This document shows positions 43,439-58,587 of a stretch of DNA of 64,000 bases, piece by piece. Position 1 is the stretch's first letter; each line of letters begins with the position of its first letter. Under the pieces are notes generated by a model. It did not search any database. It was not told the DNA's origin and saw only the letters and a list, made by a program, of their open reading frames with translations. The stretch comes from Xestospongia bergquistia (lineage: Eukaryota > Porifera > Demospongiae > Haplosclerida > Petrosiidae), in the NCBI GenBank assembly GCA_963965975.1, contig OZ014425.1, forward strand, positions 1,002,501-1,066,500, in the 5' to 3' direction. The translations under genes were made by a program, and so were the position numbers.

Positions 43439-46400
43439 ATGGCTGATAATGAAGTAATAGAGACGCCGTTTACACCAAATGAAGGAGGAGAAGAAAATGT
43501 GCTCCTTCTGAGTGACGACAAAGTCAAAGAAGGACAGCTCAAGAGTAATCAAAAACATGTTATTGTTATTATTATTTTAAAATTTCTTGCAGCTGTTTAT
43601 AAAAAACATCTTTCAAGAAGAGAAAGAATTGAGAAATGGAGGAATTTTGCAGGATTTTGGTAAGCTTTTTGTACATCATGTTGACCAACAATAAAGTAGT
43701 AATGTTGCAATTAATTAGTAATAATTGCTCGTTCTGCCTTTAATTCTGCTAATAGTAATGTTTTCTTAATACTAAACAGGAGTCGATCTTTATCGAAAAG
43801 CAAAAAGTGTTTTCTCTCTTCTCTCTAGGATCCTAGGACTTTGTAATAACTTTCCATACGTTGTCATGTTGAGTGCAGCTTATGATATACTGGAACAATT
43901 AGAGCATAAAAACTCTGACAAGAATGACTTATCTGAGGTGTGATATAATTAACCACACCCCATATTGAAAAGCACAAGAATACACACTTCTTGATAAAAT
44001 GATACCACACTTATTTTTAATAGACAATCCATTTTTATTTTTAATACACAATGCACCTTTTTTAATAGACAGTCCATCCAAAGAACTTATCATCTTGTGT
44101 GTTGTATTTGAATGAGACTACCAACAGCACGTATTACCTATCAAGAGAGTGTCTACCTAATGGAACGTATGTAAGTTATACATGCTAGTATAATAATATG
44201 GCATAATACATGTATTATTGATGTAATATTTGTCATTAATACATAAATGAACTATTACTATTATATTATTATGTATGGTATAAATAAGAAGTGTTGTACA
44301 TGGAAGATTGAAAGTACAATATTTTTCATGATACAGCTATAAAGTGTCATATAGTCATGTTATACAATATTGTATATGTAAGATCTAGGGTTAACCTTCC
44401 CAGCTACTATCGCAACAAACTCACATAATAACATCTTAGTTCAGTCATAATAAACCAGTCAAGGGTACTGTACAGGATATAGTGCACTTGAAGTAGGATG
44501 TCAATGCTCATACAGGACATTGATTTACCTCATACATCTTGACCCATCTTATATGATATTTCTTGTATAGAGCTTGGTACAGTGCTGTAGCTAGTAAAAT
44601 TATTATGATATTATAGACAACAGTGCCCACATGCCTATGTACTCATGAGGTCCTATTATATGCACATGGTATATACATGTATATTCTCTCATGGAATATA
44701 GTTACTACATTGTGTTAGTGTAAACTGTGTCTTGTGACAGTTGAGATATCATCTGCTGATTGTTAGTCACTAGCTGGGAAGTCATCTTTCTTGTTTGTGC
44801 TTTGTGTCCACTCAGAAAGACAACCTTATTATCAGTGTCAGTGTGATATAAGGTGGTATATATATTGTATAACATTGGAGGTTGATATACTAGAAAGTCG
44901 ATATCATCAAAAATGGCAAATAACAATAGTTCTTCTCTCCATTGTTTTGAATTGTATGAGACTCGTAAATATGATGTTACCTTGGGACTTCGTTCGGGTT
45001 TCTCATTTCTATCGTTTATTGTCATCATTTGTATGATGGTTATTATCATATTGTTTAAGAAGTATCTCTTTTTCACCCAGCGGCTAATTCTTTACTTGGC
45101 TCTTACTAACTTAACCTATTCCTTGTCTGCAGCTTGTAATCTCACTGGACGTATGGCGTATAAACATATAGCCACACATTACTGTGTGTTCATAGGGTTT
45201 GCTGAACAGGTAACAATATGGTGGACTTTAATGGCAACAACTTGTATTGTGATCGACCTGTTTGTGAAAGCAGTTTGTAAAAAAAACACAGATCGGTTTG
45301 AGATTATATACTTGTTTTTCATATTTGGTTCTCCGCTATTATTCTGTTGGATTCCATTTATCAAGCATTCATTTGGTGCTGATGGAGTTTTCTGTTGGAT
45401 CAGAGAACTCAATCAGTATGATTGTGGCGATTTCTACTTTGGAAGGTGGCTTCGTTATGGTATCTATTACATTCCTTTATATCTGTTAATGATATTACTA
45501 ATAGTGTTATATATTCCTGTAGTAGTATTTGTACGACGTAGACAAAATCGATGGACGGGAATATTCAATCCAGAAGCTCTTGCCATTCAAAAAATGATAG
45601 CTACAGAAATACGCCCACTTATTTATTATCCTTTGATTGTTATAATTATTAATATTTTCCCACTTATCAAGCAAATTTATGCAACCACGGGCCATAACCA
45701 CAATGTGTACTATTTCATATCTTTGTTCTCGGCTGCAATCTAACCTTTTCAAGGTTTTTTTGTTGTGATGGCATTTACACTAGATCCTGAAACTAGGAAC
45801 AAATTGAATGGGAGGACAATATATGCAGCCTTAGTTCAATGCTGTCGGAAAAGTGATGTCAAGTTATATCCAGCTCTGAAAGATCGAAGCGACTCCTGGA
45901 CAGGACCTGTAAGTGATACTGGTTTTTCCAGTTATCATGCTACTGATTCTAGCTATAAGAATATCAACACAACTGATGATGACAATGTTAGAATTATTTA
46001 AACTGATATACTGCATTTGACAGTATTGATATGTATGTTTAAATTTTGAGTCTGTTTGATTTGCAACTTGAGAGACAATTTACAAATAAATTTTAACATT
46101 TTTTGAATAAGTAAAAACAATTTAAATAGAAAATATTTATGCTGATTGTTTCATCCATTTTCTCTCAGTGGTAGGTGGAAGAGGGAGTGTATGGAACACT
46201 TTATAGTCTTCCATTATAGTAACATGCCCTTAGTTGAAATCACCTGATCAAGTAAAAGAGCTAGTCTTAACTGTTGCTGGTGTTTTTCTCATAACCTGCT
46301 TTGAATTCTACTAAGTCCAGCTTCTACTAAACTCATCATAATGACTGATACCACAAATGATACTTCGTGTAATAATTATAGTACATCACAAAATTTGAGT

Positions 46401-49400
46401 CTCTTAATCCTGCGTTCAACTTTGTTCTCTGTCTCCTGTCTTTGTATCCTGAGTATGATAGTCATTATTATCTTATTTAAGAAGTATCTCTTCTTTACCC
46501 AGCGACTTATTCTCTATCTTGCTATATCAACTTTTTCCTTTTCTTTTATTTCTGTCATTAATCTGTCAGCTAAATATGCACATGAGAAGCAGTCTGCTAA
46601 AATTTATTGTATTATAATGGGATTTTTTCTTCAGTTGACTATGTGGTGGGAATTAATGGCTATTACCTGCATCATGGTTGATGTCTTTATTAAAGTTGTT
46701 TTTAATAAGTTTACTGAACGACTAGAAGTGCTGTATTTTCTTGTGACTTTTGTGTTACCTCTCACTTTCTCTTGGATACCATTTATAAAGTTAACCTATG
46801 GACCAGCTGGAGCTTTCTGCTGGATCAGAGATAGAAGTCTTAAAGGCTGTCAATTGTTTGACTTTGGTGTTTACTTGCGATTTTCACTGTATTATATTCC
46901 TCTTTATTTACTAATGCCAATTCTTACAATAATGACAATAATCTCCTTTTGTTGTGTTCGTCGTAAAAGAAAGCAATGGATTGGTCAATACAGTCATGAA
47001 GCAAAACAGATATCCAAAATGATGGAAAGAGAGATTCGTCCACTCATTTATTACCCCTTCATTTTCATAGTTATTAATATAGTCCCTCTTGTGAAAAGAA
47101 TCTATGGTATATCCCACTCTGGTGATACTACATCCTTTGTATTGGGATTGATTAATGCTATAGTCTATCCACTACTTGGTGTTCTGATAACACTAGTTTT
47201 TGCTTTAGATCCAGAAACTAGAAAGAAGATTAAAAGAGTTGAAATAAAAGCAGCTATAGGACGATGGTGTGGAGGTCACAAAGATGTTGTATCAGCCTAT
47301 AATATAGAGAGGACACACTCAGACTCCTTTATCCCTGTTTCACAACTTTGTTCAACAAATGATATACCCTATACCAAACTGGAAGATGATTAAAATAGTC
47401 GTTTGATATAGTAGTAATGATATTTTCTTGTTGTAAGTTATATATTTGTAACTAAGTTACAGAAAAATAGATGAATGTTTCTGTTGCATTCACTTCTTTT
47501 CCATATAAATGTACATGTTATAGTACTTTTAATTGGAATGTTTTCATGAGTCAGTTCCTAGTAATTACACTTGTATAGTTTGTTTAGTCACAAATGCACT
47601 ATGTACCTTTACTACAAATAGTTGTGATGGCCCTTGTTTGGATTAGTTCTGGTTGTTGAGCTGTGCTTATTATCGAGAAGATTTATATCATATGTGGAGC
47701 AACCTCTGTTATCATGGCCACCGACAACATCTCTAATATCAGTTACTGCTTTGATGTTTATGACACTCCTGGAAACAGAGCACTTCTTGGTCTAAGGAAT
47801 GCCTTATCATCTGTCTCCTGTTTCTTTATACTAATCATGATAGGTATCATGGTTCTTTTTAAGAAGTACCTGTTCTTCACACAACGACTCATCCTCTATT
47901 TAGCTATTGCCTCTTTTTGTTATGATTTTATGACTGCTTTTAATGTCACTGCATTTGAGGCACATAAAAATGATGCAGCTCGTATTTATTGCTATATTAT
48001 ATCTTTCATAGCTGAACAGGTATCCATTTGGTGGATCTTTAACGCAGTGACTTGTATTGTCATTGACATTTTCTTAAAAGCTGTCTTTGAATTGCATACC
48101 GAGAGATTAGAAATTCTGTATGTTTTGGTTTCATTTTTTCTTCCATTTACATATGGTTGGATACCGTTCATTCAGTTGTCTTTTGGTCCAGCTGGTATAT
48201 TTTGCTGGATACGGACTAGAGATTTGTATGACTGTTCAAAGTTTAGGCTAGGTATGTGGTTACAATTCGTCCTCTACTATATTCCTCTGTATCTTCTTAT
48301 GGCTGTTCTTGTGATTATGATGATTATAGCACTTATATTTGTTCGTAAAAAGAGAAAAATGTGGGCTGGTAAAACTGAAGAAAAACGTATTAAGAAAATG
48401 ATGGAGAAAGAAATTCGTCCACTTATCTCCTATCCTTTCATCATCATTGCTGTTAATATTTTCGCTCTACTTCGACGATTATATGGGATTTATAGTGACA
48501 CTGATACTGCCTATTTTGTTATAAATGTTTTGGTGGTTATCACTTATCGTTTTCAAGGTGTAGCTATTACCCTCGCTTTTATTTTGGATCGTGAAACAAG
48601 AAAGAAACTCAATCAGAGGGAAATTAGAGCTGCTTTTCAAAGACTTTGTCAGAAGGAAACAGATATTATTACAGAATATCCTATGGAAGTAAGTCGTAGT
48701 AACTCTGAAAGCAAACCAGATTAAAAAAAATTATTGTGACATAATGACAATTCTGAAGAAAAATGAATTACTTCAAATTATTTAGTATTATTTATCATTG
48801 TTGCTTAGTTTGTTTATATTGTAACAAAATCAATGTTTCTTTAGTTATTGGAGGGGGTGTTATCACTAGCCAGGGAGCGCATTATTGTTCATTGCAATAA
48901 CATATGACTTGCATACAATATCACTATAACGTTTTTTTAACCTAAACACATGGTGTGATCATGCAGTACTACGTAACAGCACTCAGATGTCAAATTCCAC
49001 TGATTTTTGGAGATAGGTTATAATACATGGCATTTCTGCCCAAAAGCCTGTTTATTACTTTGTAAACCTCACTTATATAATTCTTAAATAGGCTGTGTAT
49101 GATATCACTGATATTGTAGGGTATATGATACCCACAACCACCAATGGCTGGTATCAATTAAGTTTCACATTGCTACACTAGCTGGCTGCAATTCTGCTTT
49201 AGATCCAGAGACTATAAAGATAAATGGGTTATGGGCCTGATGGTGTCGAGAGAGCACCTCTCTCTCAAATTGTAGGTTATTCCTTTGCTTATTAATGTAG
49301 CAAGTTTAGTTAATCTTATTAATCTTTATGGATAAAAAACATAATTATAAATTACTATGCGTCTGCCAAGGCAACGGCACTCTGACCAATCAAATTCTCA

Positions 49401-52400
49401 ATTGCTCTTGCTGGGTATGCAACGGAAGTTTTTGACCAATCAAATTGCTTCTGAGATGTGCGCGCATAGTTACGATAATCGCTCGTCTCCGCCTGATCCG
49501 CATTCTGACAGCTTTTTTCTTCGCTAATAAAACGTCTTTACCTGCTGTGGTTTGTAGCTCTTCTACTGATTTTATTAGCTGATTTGATCATATCTGAGCA
49601 ACGTTATATTCTGAAAAGACTTTAAGGCAGCAGAACTACTTTGAGTATCATTGTGTATATTTCCCTACTTGATCTCGAGTATACTACTGTGATAGCATGG
49701 GATCTCAACTGTCTCATACCAGACTCCCTTTTCAAAAAAAGTGGACCACTCCCATTCAACCTTTTGATCCAGACTATTTTAAAAAATTGGATGAGAAATT
49801 GAAAGCTGAGAAAAAAGAGAAGAAGTCTGCAGTAAAGTCTTCAACTAAATCTGCAAAAAAGAAGCAAGAAGACCAAAAACCTGTAGCTGCTCCAAAACCT
49901 GTTCAATTCTTCCAACCTGCAAAATGGTGGCTAGGAACTGAACTAGATGATACAACAACAAAAGAAGATGAACAAAAACCAGTCACTGTGTTTACTTCTC
50001 CCCTCATCTCTTCTCCACTCTTACCTGATGACAATTCTATCCCTAAGCCTCCTTCAGGTCCTGGTATTCCCGACTATCGTCTCTTTATCCTTCCAGGACA
50101 AGCTGAGTTATCTGATGAAGAAGTGCAAGAGATTCTCCAACAAGATGTTAAGCCTCATGTCCCTACTAATCCTGATGATGTTGTCACCATTACACTACCT
50201 GACCTAGACAAGCCTATATTGACAATGCCATGGAAGAAATCCAAGAAAGAGGAGCATCAGCTTCCATTAGAGAAGGTTCTTAAGAAGTCCAAGCCTTCTA
50301 AGAGTACTTCGCCAGTTCTTCCTTTAGATGAGGAGCTCTTTGATACTCCTGAACCTGTTCTACAAGATTTTGAAGAACCAGATGTCAAATTTGGTCGTTA
50401 TGAAAACCGTTGTCCAACTCGTGGAGGTCTCCGGTTTGAATTAGTCTTTGAAGATGAGGAGGAACATCTTCTTGCTCCAAAACCTAATCTTGATGTGGAA
50501 AATCCTAAAAGAAAGAGAAAAGAACTGAAAAAAGAGTTAAAGAAAAAGCAAACTGCAGCTGAAGCCAGGAGGAAGGTAAGATATTGATAATGGAGTCCAG
50601 ATCTGTATATTTATGGAGTATGTTTCTTTGATAGCAACATCAAGATAATATCAGGAAGAAAATGCAGGAACAAGCTATGATTAGAAAGAACAAGATTGAG
50701 GAGCTCAATAAGAAGAAAATGCAGGAACAAGCTGCACTTGACAAGTTTATGAATGTGCTTTTGAAGAAGGATGCTAGCGATCATGCTAGAAAGAATCAAT
50801 TGAGTACCCTGAATCAATGCATGCATTATAACATGCTATCAAGTGAAAAACTGATTTTACCATGCTACATTACTTTATAGTTTGTTTCAATTCTATTATT
50901 GTAATTCTTAATAATTGTAATTTTGCTATATTTTTTTAACTGTAATTCTCTATTAAATTTGGTGTTATTAATTTTATTCCTGTTATTATTAATAATAATA
51001 ATAAATCAAAACTCAACAAACATTAAATTTCTTCCTTCCTCCCTCTTTCTCCCTCCTTCCCTTCCTCCCTCCCTTCCTCCCTCTCCCTCCCTCCCTTCCT
51101 CCCTCTCTCTCCCTCCCTCCCCTAGCAAATCTTATTAGCTGACATTCTTCCAACATTTATCATCAAACTAATTGTTCCATACTTCATGCACTATTTTCCA
51201 TACTGGTATGATGAACATTAATATGACACAAAGACATTAACCACGTTTTCCTACAGGATACGAGTATTAACAGTGGTCTTGTTTAATTCAGCTAGCTACA
51301 TCACAGTAGCATTAGCTGACAGCATTACAGTGGTCTTATTGGGTGTTGTATTTGCTAGTATCAGCTCTGGTTTAGGAGAAATCACTTTCTTAGCATTCAC
51401 AGCAAGATATGATAAGTGAGATTAATGTAACGCATTAATTTTTAAGATTATATAATTTAATAGGTCAACTGTTGCTGGATGGTCATCAGGAACAGGTACA
51501 ATGACAGTCCTTGCTATGCCATATTTTTCTCATCATCTTAATTAGGAGCTTCTGGAGTTGGAGCTGCTCTCGTATATACTGGTCTCTCAGCATTTCTTTC
51601 CCCTAAAGTCTCGATTCTTATTCAACTAATAACACCTGTTATAATGGAGTTGAGGTCAGTAAATGTATAGAGTACTGTAATGATGCTACTGCCATTCTCT
51701 ATGAAGTTATCTCTTTTTATTGGGCAAACCAAATGAGATTGTAGATACACTCTCCAAAGATAATAATGAAGAAGGAGGTAATACCAGGGGAGGAGACAGT
51801 GAAGATGAGGAGAATGAAAGCGAAACAAACTCTAAAGACACACTTAATTTGCTTGATAACCAACCAGTTCAATCTGATACTGGCAAAAGACAAATTAAAC
51901 TAGGTAAATAAAGTGACAATGTCATAGTTTTATTGATGTACTTTGCTAGTATTCCTACAAAAGCCAAAAGTTAGTTTGGTTAAACACTTGAAGTGTATTC
52001 CAGTAAGTTTTTAATTTGTGTCTTTTTCACAATGACTTTACTTTATATAGCGTGTCTTCTTTTATTACATGATTTGGTTGTTCCTGGTTTACGCAAGTGA
52101 ATATATGATCAACCATTCACTGGTAAGTCACATTAATAACTCCCTCTATTTGTAAATCATACTATATTACATTAGCATTAATCTTTCTTGTTGTTTGTAG
52201 CATGAGTCACTGTATTATCCAAATACACACATTGGGAACTACTGTTTGCAACAAAATATTCAGTATAAATGGTAAGGACTAACTCCTTTTATTAGTGGAT
52301 TGATATGTGTACATATAAAGGTATCAAGTGACTTATCAACTTGGAGTGTTTTTGTCAAGAACATCCATCTTGCTATTTCATATCAAGTATTTCCATTTTC

Positions 52401-52824
52401 TTGCTATTTTACAGGTATGACCTTGTATTGTTAGTCAACTCAGTGCGTGTTGTTTCTCTTATAGGCTGTTAACTTTATTTTTTTGTTACTTGAAGTAGTT
52501 TATCAATTTATACCAAGCTTCTGGATCACTTTATTCATTGTGTTATATGAAGGATTGTTAGGTGGTGGAGTTTATGCTAATGCTTTTTATTCCATTTCAA
52601 AAAGAGTAAGCTTTTAATTATGAACCATTTCCAACCACATGTCAATTCTTCATTCTGCTCATCTGCTATGCATGCATTCATATAGTTATCTATTATAATA
52701 GGTAGACCCTATTCATAAGGAGTTTGCTATGGGTGTGGCCAGTGCTGCTGATAGTACAGGTATAACGGTAGCAGGTGGCCTGTCTCATTTTGTACATGAC
52801 TTTATTTGTTCTTTGGGCTACTGA
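43439..52824 (+). CDS. CLN3: Battenin (CLN3), lysosomal membrane protein
   Basis: Multi-pass late endosomal/lysosomal membrane protein, about 430 residues in about 14 exons. First part: 43439-43544, 43593-43659, 43829-43937, 44069-44170. This encodes [25 protein letters not shown] and a luminal loop with N-glycosylation sites (NET, NST, NGT). Second part from 51126: LLADILPTFIIKL, VVFASISSGLGEITFL, GWSSGTGASGVG, SYLFLLGKP, an acidic cytosolic loop (DSEDEENESE), LVYASEYMINHSL, YEGLLGGGVYANAF, EFAMGVASAADSTGI and a final HDFIC. The exon ending at 44170 and the exon starting at 51126 are both phase 0, and together they give a full-length battenin. One gene with a 6.95-kb intron is therefore preferred over two fragments; no other CLN3 halves are seen. 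Confidence 0.88.
44171..44912. other. Start of CLN3 intron 4, upstream of 7TM copy 1
   Basis: No exon or gene seen in this AT-rich stretch. It probably holds the promoter of the first nested 7TM gene. Confidence 0.45.
44913..46001 (+). pseudogene. 7TM receptor copy 1 with an in-frame stop in TM7
   Basis: Single-exon paralogue of the two genes that follow (FKKYLFFTQRLILYLA, WIPFIK, GVFCWIRE, YYIPLYLLM, EIRPLIYYP). The frame is open from ATG 44913 through TM6. TAA at 45741-45743 replaces an expected Tyr codon in TM7 (SAAI-stop-PFQG). The same frame then continues open to 46001 (MAFTLDPETRNKLN and a Ser/Thr-rich tail). A single base change explains it. It may be a young pseudogene, an allele or a sequence error. 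The 276-residue product would lack TM7. Confidence 0.75.
46341..47393 (+). CDS. 7TM receptor copy 2, GPR157/cAMP-receptor-like
   Basis: Single-exon 350-residue plasma-membrane receptor. The N-terminus has N-glycosylation sites and seven hydrophobic spans (about 22-53, 61-83, 93-120, 131-152, 181-210, 237-258, 268-292). A conserved pair of cysteines in YCIIMG (TM3) and GAFCWI (ECL2) probably forms the usual disulfide. FCWIRD before TM5 and P-L-L-G in TM7 recall GPR157 and Dictyostelium cAR (class E-like) receptors. The tail is Ser/Thr-rich and DPETRKK follows TM7. The ligand is unknown. It lies within CLN3 intron 4, on the same strand, between two paralogues. The family call is tentative; the 7TM call is firm. 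Confidence 0.78.
   Translation: MTDTTNDTSCNNYSTSQNLSLLILRSTLFSVSCLCILSMIVIIILFKKYLFFTQRLILYLAISTFSFSFISVINLSAKYAHEKQSAKIYCIIMGFFLQLTMWWELMAITCIMVDVFIKVVFNKFTERLEVLYFLVTFVLPLTFSWIPFIKLTYGPAGAFCWIRDRSLKGCQLFDFGVYLRFSLYYIPLYLLMPILTIMTIISFCCVRRKRKQWIGQYSHEAKQISKMMEREIRPLIYYPFIFIVINIVPLVKRIYGISHSGDTTSFVLGLINAIVYPLLGVLITLVFALDPETRKKIKRVEIKAAIGRWCGGHKDVVSAYNIERTHSDSFIPVSQLCSTNDIPYTKLEDD
47714..48724 (+). CDS. 7TM receptor copy 3, GPR157/cAMP-receptor-like
   Basis: Intact single-exon paralogue, 336 residues. The first in-frame ATG is MATDNISN; the open frame upstream has no ATG. It keeps all landmarks: FKKYLFFTQRLILYLA at TM1/2, ARIYCYI in TM3, GIFCWIRT in ECL2, YYIPLYLLM in TM5, EIRPLISYP in TM6, FQGVAITLAFILDRETRKK in TM7 and beyond. 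The FQG in TM7 matches copy 1. ICL3 is short and basic (RKKRKMWAGKTEEKR). The extracellular N-terminus differs most, consistent with changing ligand contacts. Same limits on family as copy 2. Confidence 0.78.
   Translation: MATDNISNISYCFDVYDTPGNRALLGLRNALSSVSCFFILIMIGIMVLFKKYLFFTQRLILYLAIASFCYDFMTAFNVTAFEAHKNDAARIYCYIISFIAEQVSIWWIFNAVTCIVIDIFLKAVFELHTERLEILYVLVSFFLPFTYGWIPFIQLSFGPAGIFCWIRTRDLYDCSKFRLGMWLQFVLYYIPLYLLMAVLVIMMIIALIFVRKKRKMWAGKTEEKRIKKMMEKEIRPLISYPFIIIAVNIFALLRRLYGIYSDTDTAYFVINVLVVITYRFQGVAITLAFILDRETRKKLNQREIRAAFQRLCQKETDIITEYPMEVSRSNSESKPD
48725..49360 (+). pseudogene. 7TM relic and non-coding sequence
   Basis: Near 49190-49235 a stretch encodes SALDPETIKIN, matching the FALDPETRKKI that follows TM7 in the intact copies. 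The weakly similar bases before it (from about 49125) are out of frame. The rest of the segment shows no gene. Confidence 0.55.
49361..49485 (+). promoter_or_regulatory. Promoter block A: X-box-like half-site and two CCAAT boxes
   Basis: GCCAAGGCAACGG (49365-49377), GACCAATCA at 49384 and 49434, and GCGCATAGTTACGATAATCG near 49461. They lie 210-335 bases before the ATG at 49697. The same order and spacing occur before the paralogue at 59726. Confidence 0.65.
49697..50880 (+). CDS. MG-x-x-LSH family protein, member A (unknown function, myristoylation-type N-terminus)
   Basis: 374 residues from two exons (49697-50575, 50635-50880, phase 0). I do not recognise a named family. The N-terminus MGSQLSHTRLPFQKKW fits the N-myristoylation pattern (Gly2, Ser6). 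Then come a Lys-rich stretch, PAKWW, Pro-rich segments, two acidic runs, the block FGRYENRCPTRGGLRFELVF (about 232-251), and a highly charged C-terminal coiled coil with two KKMQEQA repeats and ALDKFMN. The last about 35 residues differ from member C. It lies in CLN3 intron 4. Its X-box-like promoter motif hints at a ciliary role, and vertebrate CCDC198 has a comparable MG-x-SH start and charged body; both are weak leads. Confidence 0.75.
50881..51029. other. End of CLN3 intron 4
   Basis: AT-rich 3' flank of member A. No gene. Confidence 0.4.
51030..51125 (+). repeat. (CCTT/CCCTC)n pyrimidine tract at CLN3 exon 5 acceptor
   Basis: About 90 bases of C and T only, ending CCCCTAG directly at the splice acceptor that closes the 6.95-kb CLN3 intron. 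Confidence 0.85.
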
Positions 52825-53105
52825 AGAAGTGGATAGTTACTGTTAAATAAAAATTAATTCTATCATGGTTTATTTTAATTTTTCAAATTTTTTTATTAAT
52901 TACAATAAAATTAATTATTTATAACTACACTGTAATATAGCATGGTGTGTGCATGAAATGTATATAGCTATAGTTTATTACACTACTTATTGTTGAATGA
53001 ATTAAGTGTGTGCATGGACAGTATGACTACAGTCAGTTTGTGTACTGCTACTAATAGTTCTTTCTTAAGCTTGTCTTTAGTTTCTAAGCTCCTTTGCCGG
53101 TTGGT

Positions 53106-54092
53106 TTAATCATAAATAGGTAGAAATTTCACTTTGTGAGGGATTTCATCGTTCTTTCTTTTTTCATTTGCTTCTTTTGCAAGTTGTGAATTCATGAACT
53201 TGTCAAGTGCAATTTTTTCCTCCATTTTTTTCTTTTTGTTGATTTCAGCTTGTTCCTGCATTTTCTTCTTAACATTTTCTTGGTGTGTCTAATAAGAAAT
53301 AGTCAAAGAACATTCTCATTTTCAAATAAATTATATACTTACAATTCTCCTCTTCTTTGCTGCTTCTTGTTTCTTGTTTAATACTGTCTTTGCTTCCCTA
53401 CCTCTTCTCTTAGGACCTTCTGGGATACTCAGAACAGGCTTATCATTTATTTGTGCCTCCTTGAAGACAAGGTCAAATCTCACACCACATCGGGTTGGAC
53501 AGCGATTATCATAGCGTCCATAAGTGAGATCAGGTTCATCAGCATCTTGCAGAACTGGGTCAGGGTAGTCAAAGAGATGATCCTCATCAATAGGAGGCAA
53601 GAAGAGTCGTCGTCCACATCTTTGAGGTGTAGGTCTGGATCTAACTCGAAGAGGAGGCAATTTGTTGTCAATGTCAGGCCTTTCAAGGGGAGTCCTTGGC
53701 CTAAACCTGCTCCTAAGAGAATGTCCCACAGCTACAGAAGGTAGAGGCTCAGAAAGATGAAATCTTGGTTGCCTGTAGACAGCACTCAATGGCCGCTGTC
53801 TCGTCACACGTCCTTTAAAGAGCTCATTGTCAAAAGCTGAAGTGTGCGGAGGAGGATCAATGCTATGAGAAGCAGGAGGAGGGGGAGAAGGAGCAAGGAG
53901 AGCTGGTCGCACACGTATCGTCTCAACTTTGTTGGGATGAACACGATTATTTTTGGCTTTAGTCACCATCTTCCAGAAAGTCGATTTGGTTTTGGGTTTG
54001 TTGACCTTTTTTTTCTTAGGGTCAAAAGGCTTAATAGGAGTAGTCCACTTCTTTTGAAAGGGGAGTCTTGAATGAGAGAGATGACAACCCAT
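53106..54092 (-). CDS. MG-x-x-LSH family protein, member B (unknown function)
   Basis: 310 residues, two exons (53343-54092, 53106-53288, phase 0), same intron position as members A and C. MGCHLSHSRLPFQKKW adds Cys3, giving the Gly2/Cys3 pattern of dual myristoylated and palmitoylated proteins. The middle is diverged and Arg/Pro-rich and lacks the long acidic region. The FDYPDPVLQD and YGRYDNRCPTRCGVRFDLVF blocks are kept, as is the C-terminal coiled coil with KKKMQEQAE and ALDKFMN. A CCAAT box lies 236-244 bases upstream. It is convergent with CLN3, 281 bases between stops. No function can be assigned. Confidence 0.72.
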
Positions 54093-54298
54093 TTTTTCCT
54101 ATTAGAAAAAGTCGTCTGCGTCAACGTTTTAACTGCTCAACTTTTTGCACAATGTACGCTTTTACTAACACAACAAGTTTTTTCGCTAAAATGAATCGGT
54201 ATCCACTTAAATGAATGCTCAAAAACAGCTAAACTCGAGAGAAGACACCAACGACACTTTCTTACCGGCTTGACAGCGAAGAAAATGATTCGATCGCT

Positions 54299-54340
54299 AT
54301 AACTACGCATTTTTAATCCGCAAAGATGATTGGTCAGCTT
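54299..54340 (-). promoter_or_regulatory. Promoter block B: CCAAT box and TAGTTA element
   Basis: Read on the minus strand, GCTGACCAATCATC is followed about 20 bases on by TGCGTAGTTATAGCGATCG, close to the proximal half of blocks A and C. The distal CCAAT and X-box-like parts are not seen. Confidence 0.5.
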
Positions 54341-54464
54341 TGAACCGTATTACATCTAATAACACAAGTTTATGATTTTTCTCGCTTAAGACGACATTAC
54401 ATGAAAAACAATACACATTGACAAAAACAAAACATTATTGTTTTATAATAATTATTATAATTAA

Positions 54465-58347
<3,883 letters not shown>

Positions 58348-58587
58348 AGTCAAACTATTTGAGTTGCTTGAACAATAACCGCACCTCCTATTTATGATAA
58401 TTAACCTTTTTTATTAGTATCACCATGGGAACAAATTCATGAATATTAAACATAATTATTATTACTTTGTGATAACTAAAAAATAATAATTACTAATGAA
58501 TAATATTACAGAGACAAGAGAAATAATATTATTAAAATTGGCCATTAATTTTAATTCTATCAATAAATTTTACAATTATTCAATTCA

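Noticed and set aside
43439-44170. CLN3 fragment as a separate, truncated pseudogene
   Set aside because: Its exons are intact, phase-compatible with 51126 onward, and together give one complete battenin without overlap or duplication.
44705-45076. Minus-strand 123-codon frame over the start of 7TM copy 1
   Set aside because: It overlaps a clear plus-strand 7TM frame and has no recognisable features.
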